A DNA stretch of 64,000 bases from Kofleriaceae bacterium (GTDB lineage Bacteria; Myxococcota_A; Polyangia; Haliangiales; Haliangiaceae): assembly GCA_020633495.1 (NCBI GenBank), contig JACKDR010000032.1, forward strand, positions 18,066-82,065, read 5' to 3'. The stretch's first letter is position 1, and the number at the start of each line of letters is the position of its first letter. The position numbers and the translations under genes were made by a program. The notes below the pieces were generated by a model. The model was not told where the DNA came from. It did no database searches and was given only the letters and a program-made list of their open reading frames with translations. Below are positions 23,202-30,875 of the stretch, in pieces.

Positions 23202-23945
23202 TCAGCCCTCGAGGGGCCCCTCCAGGTCGCCGCGCACGAACTGGCGGACCACCGGATCCGGCGCGTCGGTCAGGGTCTGGGCCGCGCCCTGGTAGCGGAT
23301 CTTGCCCTGGTAGAGGAACGCGACGGTGTCGACGAACCGGCACAGCGCCTCGACGTCCGACGACACCGCGATCACGGTGGCGCCGGTGGTCTCCTGGTCG
23401 GCGCGCAGCAGATCGTAGACCTTCGAGGTCGTCACCGGATCGAGGCCGGCGGTGGGCTCGTCGTAGATCACGATCTCGGGGTGCGCGATCGTGGCGCGCG
23501 CGATGCCGACCCGCTTCTTCATGCCGCCCGACAGCTCGGCCGGCATCTTGGCCTCGTTGCCGGCCAGGCCGACCGCGCGCAGCCGCGCCGACACCCGGCG
23601 CGCGATCTCGTCCTCGGCGAGGCCGCCGCGGCGGGCCAGCGGGAACGCGACGTTGTCGCCGACGGTCATGAAGTCGAACAGCGCGTAGTTCTGGAACAGG
23701 AAGCCGATCCGGGCCCGGGTCGCGGCCAGGCCCTCCTCGGAGCGCTCGGTGATGTCGGTGCCGTCGATCATGACCTGGCCGGCGTCGGGCCGGAGCAGGC
23801 CGCACACCAGCTTGAGCAGGACGCTCTTGCCCGACGCCGCCGGGCCGATGATGCCGAGGCGGGCGCCGGTGGGCACCTGGAGGTCGATGCCGTCGAGGAC
23901 GGCGTGGCGACCGAAGCGCTTGCGGACGGCGGCGAGCTCGATCAC
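23202..23945 (-). CDS. MlaF-type ABC transporter ATPase 2
   Basis: A 247-residue ATPase: Walker A GPAASGKS (about 34-41), Q-loop FLFQNYALFDFMTVG, signature ELSGGMKKRVGIARA, Walker B IVIYDEPTAGLDP. The C-terminal YQGKIRYQGAAQTLTDAPDPVVRQF is like the end of MlaF1 (QGAVRALGSRDEIRASDDPVVQQF, shown in part), a feature of Mla-type ATPases. It lies 6 bases after the TPR lipoprotein gene and 2 bases before mlaE2, so the order in the transcript is mlaF2-mlaE2-mlaE1-mlaF1. Confidence 0.93.
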   Translation of the reverse strand: MIELAAVRKRFGRHAVLDGIDLQVPTGARLGIIGPAASGKSVLLKLVCGLLRPDAGQVMIDGTDITERSEEGLAATRARIGFLFQNYALFDFMTVGDNVAFPLARRGGLAEDEIARRVSARLRAVGLAGNEAKMPAELSGGMKKRVGIARATIAHPEIVIYDEPTAGLDPVTTSKVYDLLRADQETTGATVIAVSSDVEALCRFVDTVAFLYQGKIRYQGAAQTLTDAPDPVVRQFVRGDLEGPLEG

Positions 23946-23951
23946 GGCGGG

Positions 23952-25127
23952 CTAGTCCGGTCCGGGCGCGCCGGGGTCGGCGGGCGCGCCGGCGTCGGCG
24001 GGCGCGTCGTCGTCGTCGGCGGCGTCGTCGTCGGCGTCGTCGGTGGTCGCGGTCGCGGCCCCGGCCGGCGGCGGCGGCGCCACCGGGCAGCCGAGGCGGG
24101 CGCCGAGCGCGGGCGTCAGCTCGAGCATGTAGCGCGAGTCGGGCCAGCGGCTGGCGATCCGCGCGACCTGGCGGCACGCCGCGGCGGTGTCGCCCTTGGC
24201 GGCCAGGGTCACGGCGATCTCGTAGGCGGCGTCGTCGTCGAGGATCGACGCCGGGTAGTCCTCGGGGAGCTGGCGGAACGCGGCGATCGCGCCGTCGAGA
24301 TCGCCGAGGTCGTCGCGCAGCACCTTGCCGAGCTCGAGCTGGGCGTCGTCGAGCCAGATCGAGAAGTACGAGCCGGCGCCCAGCGCGACCTCGCGGGTGG
24401 CGAGCAGGGCGCGCAGCCGGGCCGCGGCGCCGGCGCCGTCGCCGAGGGCGCGCGACAGCCGGGCGCCGTGCCAGCGGGCGTCGTCGCGCAGCCCGCTGTC
24501 GGGGTGCTCGGTGGGGATGCGATCGTAGAGCTCGCGGGCCGCGCGCAGATCGCCCATCTCGTGCTCGGCGAGGTCGGCCAGCGCCCACAGCAGGTTGTCG
24601 GCGACCGCGGTGTCGCCGAGCGGCTCGACCAGGTCGGCGAACTGGTGCCACAGGGCGCGGGCGTCGCGGCGGCGGCCGTCCTTGAGCAGCAGCGCGATCG
24701 CGTCGCCGGCGAAGGCCTCGTCGGGGAAGTCGGTGACGGTGCGCCACAGGTAGGTCCAGGCGTCGCGATCGGCGCCACGCTCCAGCGACAGCACGCCGGC
24801 GCGGTACAGGCCCTGCGCCGACGGCGGCGGGTCGAGCTCGGTGCGCGACGGGATCGCGGCGTAGGCGGTGATCGCGTCGTCGACGCGGCCGGCGTCCTCG
24901 AGCAGCTGGGCCTCGCCGAGCAGCGCCGAGGCGCAGACCTCGCGGCGGCGCCGCGCCGGCTTGACCTTCTGGCAGTCGACCTGGGCGGCGCGGTACGCGG
25001 CCAGGGCCTCGTCGGTCTTGCCGTCGCGCTCGAGCCGCTCGGCGCTGACCAGATCCGGCAGCGGCGCGGGCGCCGAGCAGGCCGGCGCGGCGGCGCCGAC
25101 CGCGAGCGCCAGCCACAGCCGCCTCAT
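23952..25127 (-). CDS. TPR-repeat lipoprotein
   Basis: A 391-residue protein with the signal RRLWLALAVGAAAPAC, lipobox Cys17. The body is alpha-helical with several tetratricopeptide-like repeats (for example AERLERDGKTDEALAAYRAA, GRVDDAITAYAAIPS, LGDLDGAIAAFRQLP). The C-terminus is an Asp/Ala/Pro-rich low-complexity tail (about 345-391). The ATG overlaps the threonine aldolase stop (ATGA). Placed directly ahead of mlaF2E2E1F1, it may be a periplasmic or outer-membrane partner of the lipid transporter, but this rests on position only. Confidence 0.75.
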   Translation of the reverse strand: MRRLWLALAVGAAAPACSAPAPLPDLVSAERLERDGKTDEALAAYRAAQVDCQKVKPARRRREVCASALLGEAQLLEDAGRVDDAITAYAAIPSRTELDPPPSAQGLYRAGVLSLERGADRDAWTYLWRTVTDFPDEAFAGDAIALLLKDGRRRDARALWHQFADLVEPLGDTAVADNLLWALADLAEHEMGDLRAARELYDRIPTEHPDSGLRDDARWHGARLSRALGDGAGAAARLRALLATREVALGAGSYFSIWLDDAQLELGKVLRDDLGDLDGAIAAFRQLPEDYPASILDDDAAYEIAVTLAAKGDTAAACRQVARIASRWPDSRYMLELTPALGARLGCPVAPPPPAGAATATTDDADDDAADDDDAPADAGAPADPGAPGPD

Positions 25128-26149
25128 GCCCGGGCCCCGGCGGCGTCGACGATCACGCCGACCGCGCGCTCGCAGCCGGCGCGGTCGACGTCGAGGTGGG
25201 TGACCAGGCGCAGCCGCCGCGGCCCGGCGCTGCCGATCAGCACCCCGCCGGCGCGCGCCGCCGCGATCATCGGCTCGGTCGGGGCGTCGACCTCGATCAT
25301 GACGATGTTGGTCTGGACCCGGGCCAGGTCGACCTTCAGGCCGCGCGCCACCAGCTGCTCGGCCAGCCACCGCGCGTTGCCGTGGTCGTCGCCGAGCCGG
25401 CCGCGGTGGTGCTCGAGCGCGTGCAGGCCGGCGGCGGCGAGGATGCCGGCCTGGCGCATGCCGCCGCCGTACATCTTGCGGTAGCGGCGACAGCGCGCGA
25501 TGCGGTCGCGGCTGCTGCACACCAGCGACCCGACCGGCGCGCCCAGGCCCTTCGACAGGCACACGCTGACGGTGTCGAAGCCGGCGGCGAGCTCGCGCTC
25601 GGTGCAGCCGGTCGCGACCGCCGCGTTCCACAGGCGGGCGCCGTCGAGGTGGGTGGCCATGCCCAGCTCGCGCGCGGTCGCGAGGACCTCGGCGAGCTGG
25701 CCGCGATCCCAGACGAGGCCGCCGCCCATGTTGTGGGTGTTCTCGACCGCGACCACCGTGGTCGGCGACAGCCACGCGACGTCGCCCTTGTAGGCGGCGC
25801 GCAGGTCGGCGGCGGTGAAGCGGCCGTCGCCGGGCAGCTGCTGGGTCTGGGCGCCGGCGAGCGCGGCCAGCGCGCCCGACTCGTGCAGCCAGCAGTGGCC
25901 GTCCTTGCCGATCACGACCTCCTCGCCGGGGCGGGTGAGGCTGCGCAGCGCGATCTGGTTGGCCATCGTCCCCGACGGCACGAACAGCGCCGCCTCGGTG
26001 CCGATCAGCTCGGCGCCCCGCGCCTCGAGCGCGACCACCGTGGGGTCGTCGCCGTAGACGTCGTCGCCGACCTCGGCGGTCGCCATCGCCTGACGCATGG
26101 CGGGGGTGGGACGGGTGACGGTGTCGGAGCGGAGGTCGACGGCGGGCAT
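25124..26149 (-). CDS. Low-specificity L-threonine aldolase
   Basis: A 341-residue PLP enzyme of fold type I. Signature pieces are VDLRSDTVTRPTPAMRQAM at the start, FVPSGTMANQIAL (phosphate binding), HLDGARLWNAA with Asp169, and VSVCLSKGLGAPVGS with the Schiff-base Lys200. It cleaves L-threonine/L-allo-threonine to glycine and acetaldehyde. Length is normal. It heads a tight minus-strand run and its stop overlaps the TPR lipoprotein start; there is no obvious link to lipid transport, so the operon may be a chance grouping of housekeeping genes. Confidence 0.9.
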   Translation of the reverse strand: MPAVDLRSDTVTRPTPAMRQAMATAEVGDDVYGDDPTVVALEARGAELIGTEAALFVPSGTMANQIALRSLTRPGEEVVIGKDGHCWLHESGALAALAGAQTQQLPGDGRFTAADLRAAYKGDVAWLSPTTVVAVENTHNMGGGLVWDRGQLAEVLATARELGMATHLDGARLWNAAVATGCTERELAAGFDTVSVCLSKGLGAPVGSLVCSSRDRIARCRRYRKMYGGGMRQAGILAAAGLHALEHHRGRLGDDHGNARWLAEQLVARGLKVDLARVQTNIVMIEVDAPTEPMIAAARAGGVLIGSAGPRRLRLVTHLDVDRAGCERAVGVIVDAAGARA

Positions 26150-26206
26150 CGGATCGGGGGCCGAGCGTACACCGTCTCGGCGCCGCTGCCGCGGCCCGAA
26201 GCCCGG

Positions 26207-26668
26207 TCAGGGCGCCGGCGCGTCGGCGGGCGCGTCGGGCTTGGCCGGCTTGGCCGGCCTGGCGTCGCCGCGCGGCGGCGGCCCCAGGTCGTCGCGCAGC
26301 TTGCGCTCGAGGCGATCGAGCATGCCCAGCTCCATGTACGACGGCCGGTCCTCGAGGCGCAGCACCAGGCGGACCCCCGGCCGGTCGTCCTGGTCGATGA
26401 CGATCAGCTCGAGGGCGCCGTGGAAGGTCTTGCCCTCGTCGACGAGGTCGAACAGGACGTAGCCGGCCTCGGCGTCCTTCTCGACGATCGTGACGTGTTC
26501 GTCGACGCGCAGGAACCGGATCGCGGCCGGGAACACCCGCGCCAGGTCCCAGCGGACGGTCCGCTCGGTCTTGGCCTCGGCCGGCGTCGCCGGGGCGAGC
26601 GCCAGGGTCGCGGCGGCGGCCAGGGTGCCGGCGAGGACGGTGGCGAGCAGGCGGCGCGGGGCGATCAC
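26207..26668 (-). CDS. Hypothetical secreted protein with Pro/Ala-rich tail
   Basis: A 153-residue protein. The GTG start at 26668 overlaps the stop of the upstream UPF0104 gene (GTGA) and gives a signal peptide, PRRLLATVLAGTLAAAATLA, cleaved near PAEA. The mature part is about 95 residues with beta strands (EHVTIVEKDAEAGYVLFDL, LELIVIDQDDRPGVRLVLRL) and ends in a PAKPAKPDAPADAPAP tail. No family recognised. The position after a PHP phosphatase and a flippase-like protein suggests an envelope role. Confidence 0.65.
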   Translation of the reverse strand: MIAPRRLLATVLAGTLAAAATLALAPATPAEAKTERTVRWDLARVFPAAIRFLRVDEHVTIVEKDAEAGYVLFDLVDEGKTFHGALELIVIDQDDRPGVRLVLRLEDRPSYMELGMLDRLERKLRDDLGPPPRGDARPAKPAKPDAPADAPAP

Positions 26669-27741
26669 TGCCCGGCAGCGTCGCTCGCGGCGGCGTCGGG
26701 GTCCAGTTTTCGGGCCCGGCGCAGGTCGGCGAACGAGACGTGCCGCGACGCCATGCCGAGGGCGCCCATCGCCATGTACCAGATGACCTGGATCAGGTGC
26801 AGGCAGATCGAGAACGCCAGGGCCAGGCCGTTGATCGCGGTGCCGTCGTCGAGGACGCCGTGGCCGAGGTACAGCGACAGGCCCAGCATCGTGAACCACT
26901 GGTACTGGCCGACCAGGCCGGGCGAGTTGGGCAGCGTGATGCCGACCGCGACCAGGCCCATCGTCGCGAACGCGCCGATCATCGACAGGTCGATGTGGAA
27001 GCCGCGGGCCAGCAGCCACAGCGACACGCCGTTGGCGACCCAGTACGCGATGCTCCACGCGGTGAACGCCAGCAGGTTCTTGCCGTCGCGCAGGACGTCG
27101 AAGCCGCGGATCATCTCGAGCAGCTTGTCCTCGAGGACGCGCGCGACCTTGGGCGCCAGGTGCGGCAAGAGCGACAGCCGCAGCGCCAGGTGCACGGTGG
27201 CGCGCGGCCGCCGCATCGCGAACACCAGGAACACCAGCGCGGCGGCGAAGATGCCGAGCGCGGCGTACGCCGTGGGCATCATCCACGACGGCGCGTCGGG
27301 GCCGCGCAGCGCGAAGAACGCGGCGAACACCAAGAGCGACACCATCAGGCCGTCGACGATGCGCTCGACCGCGACCGTGCCGAGTGCGGCCGACGCCGAC
27401 AGGTGGCCCTTCTGGCGCAGCAGGGCGGGGCGGACGAACTCGCCGAGCCGCGCCGGCAGCGCCAGGATCGCCATGAAGCCCACCGACGAGATCGCCAGCA
27501 GCTGGCCGCCGGGCAGGCGGACGCCGAGCGGCGCCAGCAGGTTGTTCCACCGCCACGCCCGGCAGAAGTGGGTGACCGCGAGCAGCGCCAGGTAGCCGGC
27601 CAGGTACGGCCAGAAGCTGGCCCAGTGCAGGCCGTGCAGCGCGGCGTCGACCTGGGCGCGCGCCGACGCGTCCGGCCACACCAGGTAGACGCACAGCCCG
27701 AGCATGCCGAGCGACAGCGCGAGGTTGACGGCGAGCTTCAT
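26665..27741 (-). CDS. UPF0104 / lysylphosphatidylglycerol synthase-like transmembrane protein
   Basis: A 358-residue integral membrane protein with about eight hydrophobic helices. The motif pattern HFCRAWRWNNLLAPLGVRLP, FMAILALPARLGEFVRPALL, and PNSPGLVGQYQW is typical for the flippase-like UPF0104/AglD family, related to the TM half of MprF. No aminoacyl-transferase domain is attached, so lipid flipping or transfer rather than aminoacylation is likely. It starts 13 bases after the PHP phosphatase stop. Confidence 0.85.
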   Translation of the reverse strand: MKLAVNLALSLGMLGLCVYLVWPDASARAQVDAALHGLHWASFWPYLAGYLALLAVTHFCRAWRWNNLLAPLGVRLPGGQLLAISSVGFMAILALPARLGEFVRPALLRQKGHLSASAALGTVAVERIVDGLMVSLLVFAAFFALRGPDAPSWMMPTAYAALGIFAAALVFLVFAMRRPRATVHLALRLSLLPHLAPKVARVLEDKLLEMIRGFDVLRDGKNLLAFTAWSIAYWVANGVSLWLLARGFHIDLSMIGAFATMGLVAVGITLPNSPGLVGQYQWFTMLGLSLYLGHGVLDDGTAINGLALAFSICLHLIQVIWYMAMGALGMASRHVSFADLRRARKLDPDAAASDAAGQ

Positions 27742-27754
27742 GACGGGGCCGCGA

Positions 27755-28462
27755 TCACTCGGGCAGCTCGCCGGCCAGGATCGCGCGGGGGCCGTCGTCG
27801 AGCAGGCGGGTCACCGCGTCGGGGCCCAGCCGCTTCTTGATCCACGCGATGGCCTCGGCGGCGCGGGCGACGTCCTCGGGGGTGTGGGCGTCCGAGGCCA
27901 CGGCGTGGGCGAGGCCGCGCTCGACCAGGCGGCGCGCCACCTTGCCCTGCTTGCGGCCGTGGTAGCCGGCGAGGGCGCCGAGGTCGACGACGAAGGCGCA
28001 GCTCTGGCGCAGCCGATCGACGAGATCGTCGTCGTCCCACAGCGCCTCGTAGCGCTCGGGGTGCGCCATGACCGGCAGCTTGCCGGCGAGGCGGAGCCGG
28101 AACACGTGATCGACCAGGCCGACAGGAAGCTCCGTGGGGCGCAGCTCGAACAGGAAGACGTCGCCGCGGTCGTAGCTGGGGATCGTCCCGGCCTGCGAGC
28201 GCTCGAAGAACACATCGTCCCACATGTTCTCCGCCGCCAGGTGCAGGGTGGCGGCGCCGCCGGCGGCCTGCAGCTCGCCGTACACCCGGTCGATGTCGGC
28301 GAGATCGGGGAGGAACTGGCCGGCCTTCTGGTGGGGCGTGGCACAGACCTCGGTGAAGCCGATGGCGGCCAGCGCCTCGATCATCGACAGCGAGGTGCGC
28401 AGGTCCGGGGAGCCGTCGTCGAGCCCGAAGAGCACGTGGCTGTGCAGGTCGACGAAGCCCAT
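27755..28462 (-). CDS. PHP-domain phosphatase, CpsB/CapC/YwqE type
   Basis: A 235-residue PHP protein. Metal ligands: DLHSH at residues 5-9 with the HxH motif, CATPHQ, MAHPER, and ASDAHTP. The order and length match manganese-dependent tyrosine-protein phosphatases of capsule loci (CpsB/YwqE), which dephosphorylate BY-kinases. No BY-kinase or capsule gene is next to it, so the target could be elsewhere. ATG 28462 was chosen because the PHP fold begins at once; TACACC lies 9 bases before it. First gene of a three-gene minus-strand operon with the flippase-like gene. Confidence 0.82.
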   Translation of the reverse strand: MGFVDLHSHVLFGLDDGSPDLRTSLSMIEALAAIGFTEVCATPHQKAGQFLPDLADIDRVYGELQAAGGAATLHLAAENMWDDVFFERSQAGTIPSYDRGDVFLFELRPTELPVGLVDHVFRLRLAGKLPVMAHPERYEALWDDDDLVDRLRQSCAFVVDLGALAGYHGRKQGKVARRLVERGLAHAVASDAHTPEDVARAAEAIAWIKKRLGPDAVTRLLDDGPRAILAGELPE

Positions 28463-28654
28463 GGGTGCCCGGGTGTACCTCGCCGGTGGCGCGGGCGGCA
28501 ACCTGCCGGCCGTCGATGTGTCCCCCTCGCGACCGCCGCGCAGCCGCCCGGTTCCTGCGTTGCCCGGCCAGATCGTGCGTGATAAAGATCGACGAGGCCC
28601 TTCCGCCGGGGACGGCGCCCCGCGTCGCGTCCCCACCTCACGAGGTTTCCTTCC

Positions 28655-29437
28655 ATGGCACAGTCCGAAAAGCGTGAGAATTCCGTCCTCTTCTCGCTGC
28701 GCGAGCTCCGGCAGATCGAGGAGACCCGCGTCAAGGAAGAAGAGGACGCCGAGCGCGAGGCCGAAGAGGCCCGCATCCGCGCCAAGATGGACGCGGAGCG
28801 CAAGGCGCGCGAGGACGAGGAGGCGCGCCGGCTGGCCCAGGAGACCGAGGAGCGCCGCATCCGCGAGGAGGCCGAGCGCCGCGCCCGCGACGAGCAGCTG
28901 CGCCTGCAGGAGGCCGAGGCCCGCGCCCGCGTCGAGGCCCAGGCCCAGCTCGAGCAGCAGCGCCTGCACCACGAGATGGACATCCGCCGCCAGGAGGTCG
29001 CCAAGAAGCGCCCGACCTGGCTGATCGCGGTCGCCGGCATCCTGGTCGTCGCGATCGGCGTGTCGGTCTTCGTGATCATCCAGCGCGGCAAGGATCAGGC
29101 GGCGGCGGAGAAGAAGGCCCGCGAGTCGCAAGAGGAGGCGCGCAAGGCCCGCGAGGACATGGCGGCCAAGCAGAAGGAGCTCGACGACCTCAACGCCGAG
29201 ATGACCGCGCTGTCCCAGCAGATCGACGATCTCGACAAGGAGATCTCGGCGGCCCAGGCCGCGGCGACCAACGCCAAGAGCGAGGCCGAGCGCCGCGCCG
29301 CCACCGCCCGCATCGAGGCGGCGAGCCAGAACCGGCAGCGGCTGGCCAACGAGCGCAAGCAGAAGGCGCAGGAGAAGGAGAACAAGAAGATCAAGCTCGA
29401 CAAGGAGTGTCTGTCGAATCCGCTCGGCTGTCGCTGA
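28655..29437 (+). CDS. Coiled-coil single-pass membrane protein with ENSVLFSL motif
   Basis: A 260-residue protein with no recognised family. Residues 8-15 read ENSVLFSL, the same octapeptide as in the GltJ-like protein of this window. Residues about 16-115 are an almost uninterrupted charged coiled coil (Glu/Arg/Ala rich). One TM helix (WLIAVAGILVVAIGVSVFVI, about 121-140) follows, then a second coiled coil (about 148-245) and a short end, CLSNPLGC plus Arg. N-terminus probably cytoplasmic. The last seven codons lie inside the first copy of a 30-bp tandem repeat. The shared motif suggests docking to a common partner; a motility or scaffold role is a guess. Confidence 0.75.
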   Translation: MAQSEKRENSVLFSLRELRQIEETRVKEEEDAEREAEEARIRAKMDAERKAREDEEARRLAQETEERRIREEAERRARDEQLRLQEAEARARVEAQAQLEQQRLHHEMDIRRQEVAKKRPTWLIAVAGILVVAIGVSVFVIIQRGKDQAAAEKKARESQEEARKAREDMAAKQKELDDLNAEMTALSQQIDDLDKEISAAQAAATNAKSEAERRAATARIEAASQNRQRLANERKQKAQEKENKKIKLDKECLSNPLGCR

Positions 29438-29595
29438 GCGGGGGCGAATCCGCTCGGCTGTCGCTGAGCGGGGGCGAATCCGCTCGGCTGTCGCTGAGCG
29501 GGGGCGAATCCGCTCGGCTGTCGCTGAGCGGGGGCGAATCCGCTCGGCTGTCGCTGAGCGGGGGCGAACCCGCCCGGCCGACGCCGAGCAGGAGC
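29416..29595. repeat. 30-bp tandem repeat, five perfect copies plus one degenerate
   Basis: The unit runs GAATCCGCTCGGCTG then TCGCTGAGCGGGGGC. Copies start at 29416, 29446, 29476, 29506 and 29536; a diverged copy occupies 29566-29595. Each unit can form a hairpin (CCGCTC with GAGCGG). The stop codon of the coiled-coil gene is inside the first copy, so each further unit carries the same in-frame SNPLGCR-stop text and is untranslated. No spacers, so not CRISPR. Confidence 0.95.
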
Positions 29596-29628
29596 GAGCG
29601 CCCACGAGCCTGACGTTCTTCGTCGACG

Positions 29629-29666
29629 CGGCCCGTTCCCGGAGGGGACGGGCCGTTGTCGTTTTC
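29629..29666 (+). terminator. Rho-independent terminator after the repeat
   Basis: CGGCCCGT (29629-29636) pairs with ACGGGCCG (29648-29655) over an 11-base loop, followed by TTGTCGTTTT. It ends the coiled-coil transcript before the SDR operon. Confidence 0.75.
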
Positions 29667-29691
29667 GGCGGGACGCGATACGAACGCGGGC

Positions 29692-30450
29692 ATGAACCTG
29701 GAGGGCAAGCTGGCGCTGGTCACCGGCGGTGGCCGAGGCATCGGCGCCGCGATCGCGCGCCGGCTCGCCGGCGACGGCGCGCGCGTCATCGTCACCGGCC
29801 GCGACGAGGCCGCGATCGCCGCGATCGCGACCGAGCTCGGCGGCGTCGCGCTGCGCGCCGACCTCACCGATCGCGCCGCCACCGACCGCCTGGTCGCGCA
29901 GGTCCGCGCGGTCGGCCGCGTCGACGTCCTGGTCAACAACGCCGGCATCGCCGAGAGCGCCTCGCTCGAGCGCACCGACGACGCCATGTGGGATCGCATC
30001 CTCGAGCTCGACGCCACCGCCCCGTTCCGGCTGATCCGCGCCCTGGTCCCGGCGATGGTCGAGGCCGGCTGGGGCCGCGTCGTCAACCTGGCGTCCAACG
30101 CCGGGGTCAGCGGCTACGGCTACACCGCCGCGTACTGCGCCGCCAAGCACGCCATGGTCGGCATGACCCGCGCCCTGGCGATCGACCTGGCGCGCACCGG
30201 CGTCACGATCAACGCGGTGTGCCCGGGCTGGGTCGAGACCGACATGGCCCGCGCCGCGGTCGCCCGCATCCAGGCCAAGACCGGCCGCAACGAGGACGAC
30301 GCCCGCGCCGCGCTGGTGTCGATGAGCCCGCAGCGCCGCATGGTCCAGCCCGACGAGGTCGCCCACCTGGTCGCGATGCTGTGCGACGACCGGGCCCGCT
30401 CGATCCACGGCCAGGCCATGCTGATCGACGGCGGCCAGGTGCTCAAGTGA
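29692..30450 (+). CDS. SDR family oxidoreductase (FabG / 3-hydroxyacyl-CoA dehydrogenase-like)
   Basis: A 252-residue classical short-chain dehydrogenase. Cofactor motif TGGGRGIG, NNAG, catalytic Ser in LASNAGVSG and YxxxK in YCAAK, then PGWVETDMA. ATG 29692 gives the standard N-terminus NLEGKLALVTGG; the longer TTG start upstream overlaps the terminator. First gene of six overlapping genes (29692-35317) that handle CoA thioesters, so it likely oxidises or reduces a 3-hydroxyacyl-CoA in that route. The stop overlaps the RidA-like start (GTGA). Confidence 0.88.
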   Translation: MNLEGKLALVTGGGRGIGAAIARRLAGDGARVIVTGRDEAAIAAIATELGGVALRADLTDRAATDRLVAQVRAVGRVDVLVNNAGIAESASLERTDDAMWDRILELDATAPFRLIRALVPAMVEAGWGRVVNLASNAGVSGYGYTAAYCAAKHAMVGMTRALAIDLARTGVTINAVCPGWVETDMARAAVARIQAKTGRNEDDARAALVSMSPQRRMVQPDEVAHLVAMLCDDRARSIHGQAMLIDGGQVLK

Positions 30451-30875
30451 GCGTCGAGATCGTCACCGTCGACGCCTGGCCGCCGCCGCGCGGCTACGTC
30501 AACGGCGCGGTCGGCACCGGCCGCACGCTGCACGTGGCGGGGCAGGTCGGCTGGCTGCCCGACGGCAGCTTCCCGCACGCCGACCTGGTCGGCCAGTTCG
30601 GGCTCGCCCTCGACAACGTCCTGGCGGTGGTCGCCGCCGCCGGCGGCGCCCCGACCTCGATCGCGTCGATGACGGTCTACGTCACCGACGCCGACGAGTA
30701 CCGCCGCACGGTCCGCGCCCTGGGCCCGGTGTGGCGCGAGCGGATGGGCCGCCACTACCCGGCGATGGCGCTGGTCGCGGTCGCGGCGCTGGTCGAGACC
30801 GGCGCCAAGGTCGAGATCCAGGCGGTCGCGTACCTCGACGATGCCCCGGCCGTGCCGGCGCAAGGACAGCCATGA
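30447..30875 (+). CDS. RidA-family protein lacking the catalytic arginine
   Basis: A 142-residue protein of the YjgF/YER057c/RidA fold: LHVAGQVGWLPDGSF, QFGLALDNVLAVVAAAGG, MTVYVTDADEYR and VEIQAVAYL. In RidA the enamine/imine-deaminating Arg precedes the last strand (PAR); here the text is YPAMALVAVAAL, with Met in place of Arg. So it belongs to a Rid subgroup probably without classical deaminase activity. GTG start 30447 overlaps the SDR stop and its own stop overlaps the next ATG. In an operon with a benzoate-CoA ligase-like gene it may handle an amino- or enamine intermediate. Confidence 0.85.
   Translation: MSVEIVTVDAWPPPRGYVNGAVGTGRTLHVAGQVGWLPDGSFPHADLVGQFGLALDNVLAVVAAAGGAPTSIASMTVYVTDADEYRRTVRALGPVWRERMGRHYPAMALVAVAALVETGAKVEIQAVAYLDDAPAVPAQGQP

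Noticed and set aside
28560..28589. TTGCCC with GATAAA as a promoter for the coiled-coil gene
   Set aside because: Spacer is only 14-15 bases and the hexamers are weak; kept out of the feature list.
29416..29595. CRISPR array
   Set aside because: The 30-bp units are contiguous with no unique spacers, and no cas genes occur nearby.
29656..29691. TTG start 12 codons upstream of the SDR gene
   Set aside because: It lies on the T-rich end of a terminator hairpin; the ATG at 29692 gives the standard SDR N-terminus.
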